Assembly (NCBI GenBank): GCA_958296065.1
Contig: CATQHX010000073.1
Coordinates: 1 to 64,000 of the forward strand
DNA length: 64,000 nucleotides
Reading direction: 5' to 3'
DNA from: Vicinamibacterales bacterium
Lineage (GTDB): Bacteria; Acidobacteriota; Vicinamibacteria; Vicinamibacterales; UBA8438
Made by a program: the position numbers and the translations under genes. The notes under the pieces were generated by a model, which was not told the origin of the DNA, did not search any database, and saw nothing but the letters and a program-made list of their open reading frames with translations. Numbering within the stretch: position 1 is the stretch's first letter; the number at the start of each line of letters is the position of its first letter. Below are positions 53,080 to 61,318 of the stretch, piece after piece.

Positions 53080-53335
53080 CCGCGAGAATCACCCGAGGTC
53101 GTCCTCGGCCAGTGTCGAGGACGACCGGAGCCGATTGTCGTCCGGCCTGACGAACGCCGCCTTCAGCAGTTCCCCAGCAGTCCTCGGTACGACCCCACCC
53201 GACCCGGCTGGCGCGGCGTGGGACGACTCATGCGATTGGTTCTCTGGTTCAGGCGGACCGCTGGCGATACGGAATCGAAGAGGCACGCCGATCATCGACG
53301 GCCTCCGGTATACGTGTCAAGACGAAGACGCGCAG

Positions 53336-54097
53336 TCAGAGATAGCGCCAGCGCAGAAGACGGCGCTCGATGCGTTCGGCGCAGGCGAACAGGAGCAGGA
53401 CGACGCTCATGATGATGAGGATCAGGGCGATGGTCAGCGCGGCGTTGTAGGTGCTCTGCGCGAACTGCAGCAGGTAGCCCAGCCCACGGCTGGATGCGAC
53501 GAACTCGCCGACGACTGCGCCGGTGAACGCGAACCCGACAGCAACCTTGAAGCTCCCCAGCACCCAGCTCGTGACCGAGGGCACGTACACCTCGCGCACC
53601 AGGATCCGCCGGCCGCCGCCGAGGGTCCGGACCCGCTCGACCAGCCGCCGATCCACCTCGCGGACGCCGTTGAAGACCGCGAAGAAGATGAGCACGGCTA
53701 CGAGAATGGTCGCCAGCGCGAGCTTGGACGCCAACCCGATGCCCAACCAGATAACGAACAGCGGGGCGAGGATGACGCGGGGAATCGCGTTGAGCAGGAT
53801 CATCACCGGCTCGAGCAGATCCGCGACGAGCGGAACGAGCGCGGCGGCGAAGCCCAGCGCGATGCCGAGCACGAGGCCGACGAGCAGCCCGGCGAACGCG
53901 GCGGCGGCAGTCGCGCCGAGATGCGGCCACAGGTCGCCGCCCGCGGCCAGGGTAAACATGACCTCCCCTACGGCCGACGGCGGAGGCGCATAGAACGGAT
54001 CGAGCACTCCCACGCGGGACGCCGCCTCCCACACCCCCAGCAGGAGCAGCAGCGCCACGCCGCGGCGGACCGGCGGAGACCGGCGCCAGCCCTTCAT
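53336..54097 (-). CDS. ABC transporter permease (SsuC/TauC-type)
   Basis: A 253-residue inner-membrane permease with about six helices (ALLLLLGVWEAASRVGVLD, FAGLLVGLVLGIALGFAAAL, ATILVAVLIFFAVFNGVREV, TIALILIIMSVVLLLFACAE). The EAA-type loop is RTLGGGRRILVREVYVPS. It belongs to the nitrate/sulfonate/taurine or pyrimidine-precursor importer group and is the last gene of the operon. The ATG at 54097 is preferred over a GTG at 54115. Confidence 0.86.
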   Translation of the reverse strand: MKGWRRSPPVRRGVALLLLLGVWEAASRVGVLDPFYAPPPSAVGEVMFTLAAGGDLWPHLGATAAAAFAGLLVGLVLGIALGFAAALVPLVADLLEPVMILLNAIPRVILAPLFVIWLGIGLASKLALATILVAVLIFFAVFNGVREVDRRLVERVRTLGGGRRILVREVYVPSVTSWVLGSFKVAVGFAFTGAVVGEFVASSRGLGYLLQFAQSTYNAALTIALILIIMSVVLLLFACAERIERRLLRWRYL

Positions 54098-54161
54098 GAC
54101 GTCGCCACCCGGCACGCGGGGCCGCGGCCTTGCGGATCCGCAACCCGCGGAGACCGGCCAT

Positions 54162-54926
54162 TCATGACTCCACCGGCTCCGCGGAGGGGGCCGGCGGCCG
54201 TTCCGCGGCCAGCTCGTCCCAGAGACGCTGCAGGAGAGGTCCGAAGGCCGGATGCCCCCGCGCCTCCAGCACCCGCCGGGGCCGCGGGATCTCGACGCGG
54301 TGGCTGGCGCGGATGGCGGCGCGCGGCCCCTGGCCCAGCACGTGCACGATATCGGAGGCGCTGATTGCCTCCTCCAGATCGTGCGTCACCAGGAGCACGG
54401 TGAGCCGCTCGCGCTCGACCCACTCCAGCAATTCCTGCGTGATGCGGGTCCGGACGATGGCGTCGAGCGCGGCAAACGGCTCGTCCATCAGCAGCAACCG
54501 GGGCCGCAGCGCCAGCACCTGAGCGATGGCCACCCGCTTGCGCTGGCCGCCGGAGAGCTGGCCCGGATAGCGATCGCCGTAGCCGGCCAGCCCCAGCACC
54601 GTCAGCCAGTGCTCGGCCTGCTCGTCGGCGGCGGCCGGGGCCACCTCCCGGATGCGCAGTCCCAGCGCCACGTTCTGCCGCGCCGTGCGCCACGGCAGCA
54701 GCGCATCGTCCTGGAACAGGAAGCCCACGTCGCGCACCCCGACATCCAGATCGACCGTGCCGCGCAACGGCTCCAGCAGGCCCGTCACCACCCGCAGGAT
54801 GCTCGTCTTGCCGGAGCCGGAGGGGCCGATGAGCGTGGCGAACTCCCCCGCCGCCACGTCGAGATCGATGCTCTCGAGGACCGGCTCCCCGCCATAGCCG
54901 ACCGTCATCCCGCTGACCCGCAGCAT
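54162..54926 (-). CDS. ABC transporter ATP-binding protein (SsuB/TauB-type)
   Basis: A 254-residue ATPase beginning MLRVSGMTVGYGGEPVLE. Walker A is GPSGSGKTS, Q-loop FLFQDDALLPWRT, signature LSGGQRKRVAIAQ, Walker B LLLMDEPFAALD and switch VTHDLEEAI. The DALLPWRTA segment is characteristic of the SsuB/TauB/NrtD group. The open frame continues far upstream, but family sequence starts at the ATG at 54926. It energises the permease encoded 64 bases downstream. Confidence 0.9.
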   Translation of the reverse strand: MLRVSGMTVGYGGEPVLESIDLDVAAGEFATLIGPSGSGKTSILRVVTGLLEPLRGTVDLDVGVRDVGFLFQDDALLPWRTARQNVALGLRIREVAPAAADEQAEHWLTVLGLAGYGDRYPGQLSGGQRKRVAIAQVLALRPRLLLMDEPFAALDAIVRTRITQELLEWVERERLTVLLVTHDLEEAISASDIVHVLGQGPRAAIRASHRVEIPRPRRVLEARGHPAFGPLLQRLWDELAAERPPAPSAEPVES

Positions 54927-55051
54927 GATCTCTCGCGGCGCAGCCCTAACGCCCCGAAACGCCTCGCTGGCTCGGCGTTGCGGCCCATCCCCCCCGCTCC
55001 ATGACCTTGCGCCTCCACACTTCGCTTCGCTCCGTTCCGCGGCGCAAGCTC

Positions 55052-56173
55052 CTAACCGGCGGCGAGGGCGCCGGCGTCCAGCAAGGTTCCGAGATCGACC
55101 TGGCCCGGTTGCAGCAGACCGGCAACCTCCTGGGCGCGCATGACGCGCCCGGCCGCCTCGACGTCCAGGTCGACGCGTTCCGGATACAACGATTGCCGGT
55201 AGCGGTCGATGACTCTTTCCAGGCGGTCGACGTCGCCGCCGGCCACGAGCGCATCCGGCAGCGCGGCGACGATCTCGGCCGGCGGCAGGGTGCGCGTCTC
55301 GACCAGGCCGGCGGCAAGGGCGGCCGCGAGCCTCCGCATCTCCGGCAGGCGCGCGTCGCGCTCGGCCGACCGCACCGAGACCCCCATGAACGCATAGGGA
55401 CCGCCCAGATGGCGCCGCGCCTCCTCTATTTCCATGAAGTTGACCAGCTCGCGCCCGCCCGCCTCGACGATCAACGACAGCGCCGGCTCCTGCAGCATCG
55501 CCGCGTCCACCTGGCCGATCCGCAGGGCATCGAAGACGTTCGTGCCGATGGCGGCGAACTGCACCGTGTCCGCGTCGGCGCCGGCCCGATCGAGAAGATA
55601 CAGCAGCAGGGCGTGGTCGGCGTTGCCGAGAGCGGAGATGCCGACGGTGCGGCCTTCCAGCGCCGCCACCGATTCGACGGCGCCCGCCTGCTCCGGGGCC
55701 GTCGCGAGCGCGAACAGGGGCAGCCGCCCGGTTGACGCCACGCGGCGGATCGGCGCCCCGTTGGCGGCCGCCTGCAGCGCAACATCGAACGAGGTGCCGG
55801 CATAGTCGACGGCGCCGCCCACCAGTGCCTGCATCGCCGCGTTGCCGCCGCGGGTATAGACCAGCTCGACTGCGAGCCCCTGCCCGGTGAAGTGCCCACG
55901 CGCGCGCGAGACCTCGTAGGGCACGACGCACAGGAGCTGTCCGCAGAAGGCGAGGCGGACACCGGTCATCCCGTCGCGCGGCTCGCCCGCGCAGCCGCTG
56001 ACCGCGATGACCCCGGCCGCGCCCACGAGGCCCTTCAGCGTCGTGCGCCGGTCCCACGCCACGCCCGGTGCGGGCCACTGTCGCGCGTCCGGCTCCGACC
56101 CGGCCCGCGCTCCCGACACGACCCCGATGAGGTCCGGACTCGTCGCCTCGCAGCAGCCCATGGCGGGGACCAT
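55052..56173 (-). CDS. ABC substrate-binding lipoprotein (SsuA/ThiY/NMT1-like)
   Basis: About 373 residues. A twin-arginine lipoprotein signal (RRTTLKGLVGAAGVIAVSGC) precedes an NMT1/SsuA-type periplasmic binding fold: LVYTRGGNAAMQALVGGAVD, LEGRTVGISALGNADHALLL, RIGQVDAAMLQEPALSLIVE and KV-free hinge segments. The start is uncertain: ATG at 56173 leaves over 40 residues before the RR pair, while a GTG at 56062 would give a shorter signal. The ligand is not predictable; sulfonates, nitrate or a thiamine precursor are known for relatives. It heads the operon with the ATPase and permease. Confidence 0.83.
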   Translation of the reverse strand: MVPAMGCCEATSPDLIGVVSGARAGSEPDARQWPAPGVAWDRRTTLKGLVGAAGVIAVSGCAGEPRDGMTGVRLAFCGQLLCVVPYEVSRARGHFTGQGLAVELVYTRGGNAAMQALVGGAVDYAGTSFDVALQAAANGAPIRRVASTGRLPLFALATAPEQAGAVESVAALEGRTVGISALGNADHALLLYLLDRAGADADTVQFAAIGTNVFDALRIGQVDAAMLQEPALSLIVEAGGRELVNFMEIEEARRHLGGPYAFMGVSVRSAERDARLPEMRRLAAALAAGLVETRTLPPAEIVAALPDALVAGGDVDRLERVIDRYRQSLYPERVDLDVEAAGRVMRAQEVAGLLQPGQVDLGTLLDAGALAAG

Positions 56174-56515
56174 ACCATGCGGCGCCATCCGTCGCGGCCC
56201 CGCGCCGGCACCTCGACCGGAGGTACTGCGACGGCAGGTCATGCGGCGCTGCGGCCACGGGTCACGCCGGACGGGCGTCCTCTCAAGACTCGGAACGAAA
56301 TCTGCAGGGAGTCTGGAACGACTCCACTCTGATGCCCTTCCAAGAGTCGGAGTCGACAAGCAGACCAGGAGTTCCTGACGGACGAGAAGGCGGCTCGCAT
56401 CGAGCGGGAGGCGGCGGATAGCAACCAGCCGGAGCTCCGCGCGGCCGACGCGGCGAGGGCACGTCGAGGTGTTCGCGGATACGCCGCGTCCGGAAGGCGG
56501 GATAAGATTGCCGCC
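56174..56515. other. Gene-free divergent spacer
   Basis: These 342 bases separate the substrate-binding gene (minus) from the PHP gene (plus). They should contain promoters for both. I saw no convincing promoter pair, hairpin or small gene. An arginine-rich open frame that crosses it looks like a composition effect. Confidence 0.5.
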
Positions 56516-57964
56516 ATGTCTTCGCAGGGTTCCGCCTCTCCGCGTCTCGTGGGGTCCTGCATGCTGTGCGCGGCGGCCGCCCTCGCCCTGGCCGCACCCG
56601 CCACCGACCGCGAATGGCTGGCCGGCGACTCGCACATCCACAGCCACTGGAGCACAGGCTACGACTACGGCACCGTACCGCCGACTCCCATCAAGGGACG
56701 CGACGCGCTCTACTCGACGCCGCGCAACGCGGCGATGGCGCGGCATTTCGGCCTGCGCTGGATGGTGACCACCGATCACGGCGGTCCGTACCACTCCAAG
56801 GTGAACCTGGAGCAGGCGCACCGCGAGCTGACCCTGTCGCGCGAGCTCGTCCCCGAGGTGCTGCAGTTCTACGGCATGGAGCTCAACATGCCGGGCATGG
56901 ATCACCACACGCTGATCATCCCGCGTGCCGAGGGCGAGGCGTCGGTGCTGAACGAGATCGAGCGCCGTTTCGACGCCAACGAGGACTGGGCCCAGCCACC
57001 CGACCCGCGCCGGCAGTCGGCAGGTCTCAGGCGACAGGCGCTGGCGCACATGCAGGGGCTGGACAGGCTGCCGATCCTGTTCGCGAACCATCCGTCGCGG
57101 TCGGCGGAGGCGATCGGGCGCTACGGCCGCGACGAGCCGTGGGAGTTCCGCGAGAACAACGACCTCGCGCCGGACGTGTACCGCGGGATGGAAGGCGCAC
57201 CCGGCCACCAGGCCGCCACCCTCACGGACGAGAACAGCAGCGTGTACCGCGGCTCCTACTGGAACCCCGGGGCGCAGACCCTGGGGGGCTTCGACCAGAT
57301 GACCGCCATCGTCGGCGGCCTGTGGGACGCGCTGCTCGGCGAGGGCCGCCGGTTCTGGATCGTGGCCTCGTCCGACTCGCATTTCCACTACACGGAGCCG
57401 GTGAGAGCCGGCAGCGACTTCTGGCCCGGCGAGTTCCACAAGACCTGGGTCCACTCACACCCGACCTACGCCGACGTCCTCGACGGCCTGCGGCAGGGCC
57501 GCATGTTCGCGGTCGCCGGGGACCTGGTGACCGAACTCGAGGTCAGCCTGGCGAGCGGCGGGCACGAGGCCGGGCTCGGCGGCACGCTGCGGGTAACGGC
57601 GGGGGCGCAGGTCACCGCGACCATCCGGTTCCGCGACCCGGAGACCGCCAATGCAGCGGGTGAAAATCCCGCCGTCCAGCGGGTCGACGTGATCGTCGGC
57701 GAGGTGCGGGGACCGGCCTCCGATCCGGCCAACGATCGCAACCCCACGACGCGGGTCCTCGCCCGGTTCACGCGTGACGCGCTGGCCCGCGACGGAGACC
57801 ACTACGCCGTCGAGGCGGCGCTTCCCGCCGTGGACCGCGACCTCTACGTCCGGGTGCGCGGCACGAGCACCGAAGACCTCGAGCCTCCGCTGGACCGCGC
57901 CGGGGAGAACCCCTGGCACGACCTCTGGTTCTACTCGAACCCGATCTTCATCGAAGTGGAGTGA
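56516..57964 (+). CDS. Exported PHP-domain phosphoesterase-like protein
   Basis: A 482-residue protein with a signal peptide (LCAAAALALAAPATD) and a PHP-type metal site: GDSHIHSHWSTG, TTDHGGPYH, FANHPSRS and ASSDSHFHY. PHP domains bind up to three metals and hydrolyse phosphoesters. The C-terminal part after residue 330 is a beta-rich domain (ELEVSLASGGHEAGLGGTLR, VRVRGTSTEDLEPPL) typical of the PHP proteins annotated as DUF3604-like. The substrate is unknown. It faces the ABC importer operon divergently. Confidence 0.82.
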   Translation: MSSQGSASPRLVGSCMLCAAAALALAAPATDREWLAGDSHIHSHWSTGYDYGTVPPTPIKGRDALYSTPRNAAMARHFGLRWMVTTDHGGPYHSKVNLEQAHRELTLSRELVPEVLQFYGMELNMPGMDHHTLIIPRAEGEASVLNEIERRFDANEDWAQPPDPRRQSAGLRRQALAHMQGLDRLPILFANHPSRSAEAIGRYGRDEPWEFRENNDLAPDVYRGMEGAPGHQAATLTDENSSVYRGSYWNPGAQTLGGFDQMTAIVGGLWDALLGEGRRFWIVASSDSHFHYTEPVRAGSDFWPGEFHKTWVHSHPTYADVLDGLRQGRMFAVAGDLVTELEVSLASGGHEAGLGGTLRVTAGAQVTATIRFRDPETANAAGENPAVQRVDVIVGEVRGPASDPANDRNPTTRVLARFTRDALARDGDHYAVEAALPAVDRDLYVRVRGTSTEDLEPPLDRAGENPWHDLWFYSNPIFIEVE

Positions 57965-58083
57965 CCGCGCCAGGGTCGCCTCGCGCCCGGCGGTCGACGG
58001 CGGCTGCGCCGCCGCCCCGTCATGTCACCGTCTTCGTCGAGCTGCCGACCGCGGACCGCGGGGGCGTTCCGGCTCGCAAGGTG

Positions 58084-58152
58084 CTACCGGGCGACGCGCC
58101 GCCGTTGCCTCGTGATTCCTCTCTCGATCTCCGAGACCGATACGACGCTCAT
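58084..58152 (-). pseudogene. Remnant of a PIN-domain (FitB/VapC) toxin
   Basis: A 22-codon stretch reads MSVVSVSEIERGITRQRRR before a stop. This matches the LSVVTxAEIERGIxRLRR segment in the middle of FitB/VapC PIN toxins. It overlaps the stop of the antitoxin remnant as ATGA. Everything else of the toxin is gone, including the first aspartate of the active site. Confidence 0.5.
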
Positions 58153-58286
58153 GTCGGCGCAGTTGCCTTCTCGAGGTGACGGAGGCGCTCGTACTCCTGC
58201 ACCGCGACCACGACGACGGCCGGCTTGCCTCGCCGGGTAACCCGCTGGGGTTCACCGTTCAATGCGGCGTCGACGACGGCGCTGAA
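58149..58286 (-). pseudogene. Truncated Phd/YefM-type antitoxin fused to a gene end
   Basis: The frame reads FSAVVDAALN, GEPQRVTRRGKPAVVVV and EYERLRHLEKA, the central and C-terminal part of Phd/YefM antitoxins. The N-terminal DNA-binding segment of about 20 residues is missing. The fragment starts inside the 3' end of the VWFA gene, in a different frame. It marks a recombination junction with a decayed toxin-antitoxin locus. Confidence 0.6.
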
Positions 58287-59353
58287 CGCGCAACATAGGT
58301 GCTGCGAGCCAGCACCGTCCCGTCCACGTCGGCCACGTCGACCTCGATGGGGTGCTCTCCCGGCTCGACGTCCGGCCGTTCGGTGAACAGCACATAGCGG
58401 CCCGCAACGGCGTTTACCACCCTGTCGATTGCGCGCCGCGGCGGCCGCAGGTACGTGCGCACGAAGAAACCGCCCGTGTCCTCCGCCACCATCTGCAGCC
58501 CGTGCTCGTAGGTGTGATAGTCGGCCTGCGTGACGTCGAGCGCGAACACCGAGGCGCGCGCCGCCTCCAGCGCCGCCCGCGCCTCGTGGTAGCGGTCGTC
58601 GAGCGTCGACCCCACCATCCCCAGCACGACCCGGAGATCCCCGAAGCCGTAGCCGATCAGGACCACCGACTTGGCGCCGGGCAACGGCTCGAGCGCCTCG
58701 CCGAGCTCGCGCAGCGCCTGCTGGATCTCCCAGGTTCGCCGCCCCTCTTCCTGACTGAGGGTGGCCAGCAGCGACGGTTCGCCTGCCGGCTCCAGCACGG
58801 GCGGGCGCTCGAACATGATCTCGTCGGCGAGCACAGTTTCGACGCGATCGAGATCGTCGGTGAAGTCCAGCCAGATCTTCAGGTGCGAGTCGAACGAAAC
58901 GACGGCGACCCGATCCGCGGGGGTGATCCCCGCCAGCAGCCGCTCGCTGTGCATCAGGAGGCGCAGGAGCCCGAGCGCCCGGCTGTGCACCAGGCTCTTC
59001 TGCACCACGAAGACTATCAACTGCCCGCGCTGCTCGGGCTCGATATGGCCGGCGATCTCACTCGACTGGAGGTGCGCCCCGTCCGCGCCGCCGTCACCCC
59101 CATCGTTCTCCGAATCGTCTCCGACCCAGAACGCGGATTCGACGCGGACCGGCTCGTCGTCGATCCGGACCTCGAAATCCTCCGGCTCCAGCCCCCGGAT
59201 CGGGCGCCCGTCGTCGTCGATCACCCGCACGTCGATAATGACGCGGGCGACGTCGACCCTCTCGACTACCGGCTGCGGCTGCGCCGCGCTCTCACTCCCG
59301 GCGAGGAAGCCGAGCGCGGCGAGGAGCGCCGCTCGACTACGGTACGCGGACAT
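58259..59353 (-). CDS. VWFA-related exported protein lacking a standard MIDAS
   Basis: A 364-residue protein with a signal peptide (ALLAALGFLAGSESAA) and the acidobacterial VWFA-related lead-in (VDVARVIIDVRVIDDDGRPI, LEPEDFEVRIDDEPVRVES). The A domain is recognisable (LIVFVVQKSLVHSRALGLLR, DRVAVVSFDSHLKIW, KSVVLIGYGFGD, ARASVFALDVTQ), but the DxSxS metal motif is replaced by VQKSLVHS. Metal-dependent binding is therefore doubtful. The last residues (SAPSSTPH) are encoded in the antitoxin remnant, so its native C-terminus may be altered. It overlaps the upstream CocE gene by 17 bases. Confidence 0.78.
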   Translation of the reverse strand: MSAYRSRAALLAALGFLAGSESAAQPQPVVERVDVARVIIDVRVIDDDGRPIRGLEPEDFEVRIDDEPVRVESAFWVGDDSENDGGDGGADGAHLQSSEIAGHIEPEQRGQLIVFVVQKSLVHSRALGLLRLLMHSERLLAGITPADRVAVVSFDSHLKIWLDFTDDLDRVETVLADEIMFERPPVLEPAGEPSLLATLSQEEGRRTWEIQQALRELGEALEPLPGAKSVVLIGYGFGDLRVVLGMVGSTLDDRYHEARAALEAARASVFALDVTQADYHTYEHGLQMVAEDTGGFFVRTYLRPPRRAIDRVVNAVAGRYVLFTERPDVEPGEHPIEVDVADVDGTVLARSTYVARSAPSSTPH

Positions 59354-61244
59354 CCGGCGCCACCTGCAGCACGAGCTGCGACGGGTGCAGATCGTCGTGC
59401 AAGACCCGCTGCGTTGCCGGCACCGGCTCGGCGCCCTCCCCGAACACGGTCGCCGTGTTCAGGTTGCGGTCGAAGTGCGGGAAGTTGGACGAGCTGATCT
59501 CCAGGCGGATGCGGTGCCCCCGACGGAACACGGTGGCGGTGTAGCCCATGTCGATCGTGTAGTCGTGCACGGCGCCCGGCGTGATCCACGACTCCAGGTA
59601 GTCGGAGTTGCGGAACCGCGCCCGGACGATGCCCTCGGAGACGTTGTGGGCGTAACCGTCCAGGTGCACGTCCACCAGCTTCGCGGTGAAGTCCGTGTCG
59701 CGGGCCGACGATGCCGCCCACAGCTCCACCTGCACCGGGCCGATGACGGTCAGGTCCTCCTCCAGCGGCTCGGTCGTATAGACCAGCACGTCGCCCCGCC
59801 GCTCCACCGCGCGCTGATCGAACGCCCCGGAGGCCAGCATGTCGTTCCGGCAGCACATGTTGCCGCCCACGGTGGGAACCGGCTCGCGCGGATCGTAGAC
59901 GTAAGCGTCCGGCTCCCCGCCGGGACCCTCCGTGGAGAGCGCGCCGTCGCCGGCCGCCGAGTTGGCGTGGCCGCCGCTGCGCAAGTAGAAGCGGGTCTCG
60001 ACCGCGTCCGGCAGCGGGAACTCGTCCGCCTCGATCCAGAAGCCGCCGCCCGCCGTCCCTTCATCCGGCGGCGTCATCACGAACAGGCGCACCGCCGGAT
60101 CGTCCGCGACGCCGTTGTCGATCCCCTTCAGCCAGTAGTCGAACCAGCGCGCCCAGGCCGCGTTCAGGTCCAGGACGTTGTCGGGGCCGAAGTCGATCGC
60201 GCCGGCCGTCGTGTCACCGGGACAGGCATGGCAGAGCGCGCGCATGACGAGCTGCGTGCCCGTGCGCGCGGCCGCTGAGCCCGCCTCCTCGCGCATGCCC
60301 ATGAAGTTGCGGATCGTGCCCTCCTGGAAGATGTCGTACCAGCCGCCGGTGATGAGGGCCGGCACCGTGATGCGCGGGTACTTCGCCTCGACATCGAGTG
60401 CTGCCCAGTAGTCGTCGTAGTCCGGCCGCGCGAGCCACTCGTCGTAGTAGGCGGCGATGTTGCCGTCGCGGCGGAACCCGGCGAAGTCCTTCAACGGAAG
60501 CTGCCAGAGCCAGTCGTCCAGCAGGTTCTCGCGCCCCTCGGCAACGAACGCTTCGACCTCCTGAAGCACTTGTTCCCGCGGCATCCCGGCCGCCTCCAGC
60601 CGCCGTTGCAGCGTGTCCGGGGCCAGCGTCTGCGCGGTCCAGCTCTGCGCGAACCAGAGGTCGAACGCGCCTCCCTGGTAGGTCCAGCCCTTCTGGTAGT
60701 CCGACGAGCTGTAGTGGGGAGCGATGGCCACCAGGTGCGGCGGCGTCTCGCCCGCCGCCTGCCACTGCGTGAGACCGACGTAGGAGCCGCCGATCATCCC
60801 CACCTTGCCGTTGGACCACGGCTGGGCCGCGGCCCATTCGACCGCATCGTAGCCGTCGGGCGGCTCCTGCCGCATGGCGTCGAACTCGCCCCCTGACCGA
60901 TAGCGCCCGCGGGTGTCCTGGTTCAGCAGCGCGTAGCCGCGCTCGGCGAAGTAGCGGCCGACGGCCGCGTCGCAGTCGCTCCCCGCGCTCGGCGAGCGGC
61001 GGTTGTAGGGCGTCCGCTGCAGGATCACCGGAAAGGGTCCCTCGCCCGACGGCAGGTACACCTCGGTCGCCAGCTCGACGCCGTCGCGCATCGGCGCCTG
61101 CTCGATGCGGCAGGTCACGCCGTTCGGATCGCCGCTCTGTGCGCTCTGATGCAGCGGCGCCGCGCCGGCCGACGCGGCGAACGCCAGGATGAAACCCACA
61201 GTCACGGCAACGACCGAGCGGTCCGTCATTCGCTTCATCTCCAT
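59337..61244 (-). CDS. CocE/NonD-family hydrolase (X-Pro dipeptidyl-peptidase-like)
   Basis: A 635-residue exported hydrolase from an ATG behind AGGAGG. The signal is VAVTVGFILAFAASAGA. The S15/CocE fold shows MRDGVELATEVYLPSGEGPF, NQDTRGRYRSGG, nucleophile elbow GMIGGSYVGLTQW, ITGGWYDIF with the acid, and CHACPGD near the expected histidine. The C-terminal jelly-roll domain (VIGPVQVELWAASSARDTDF, RGHRIRLEISSSNFPHFDRN) is complete. Relatives cleave acyl esters or peptides such as cocaine, glutaryl-cephalosporins or proline peptides; the substrate here is unknown. Confidence 0.9.
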   Translation of the reverse strand: MEMKRMTDRSVVAVTVGFILAFAASAGAAPLHQSAQSGDPNGVTCRIEQAPMRDGVELATEVYLPSGEGPFPVILQRTPYNRRSPSAGSDCDAAVGRYFAERGYALLNQDTRGRYRSGGEFDAMRQEPPDGYDAVEWAAAQPWSNGKVGMIGGSYVGLTQWQAAGETPPHLVAIAPHYSSSDYQKGWTYQGGAFDLWFAQSWTAQTLAPDTLQRRLEAAGMPREQVLQEVEAFVAEGRENLLDDWLWQLPLKDFAGFRRDGNIAAYYDEWLARPDYDDYWAALDVEAKYPRITVPALITGGWYDIFQEGTIRNFMGMREEAGSAAARTGTQLVMRALCHACPGDTTAGAIDFGPDNVLDLNAAWARWFDYWLKGIDNGVADDPAVRLFVMTPPDEGTAGGGFWIEADEFPLPDAVETRFYLRSGGHANSAAGDGALSTEGPGGEPDAYVYDPREPVPTVGGNMCCRNDMLASGAFDQRAVERRGDVLVYTTEPLEEDLTVIGPVQVELWAASSARDTDFTAKLVDVHLDGYAHNVSEGIVRARFRNSDYLESWITPGAVHDYTIDMGYTATVFRRGHRIRLEISSSNFPHFDRNLNTATVFGEGAEPVPATQRVLHDDLHPSQLVLQVAPDVRVP

Positions 61245-61318
61245 CGTGCCTCCTGCTGCCTGGGAGCCCGTGGCAAGAGCCCCGTCAGGACCTCCCCAGT
61301 ATGCCCCGGCCCCGGGGC

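Noticed and set aside
55052..57454. Reading the substrate-binding protein as an 800-residue fusion
   Set aside because: The extra N-terminal part is antisense to the PHP gene and has no family sequence; the Tat lipoprotein signal marks the true start region.
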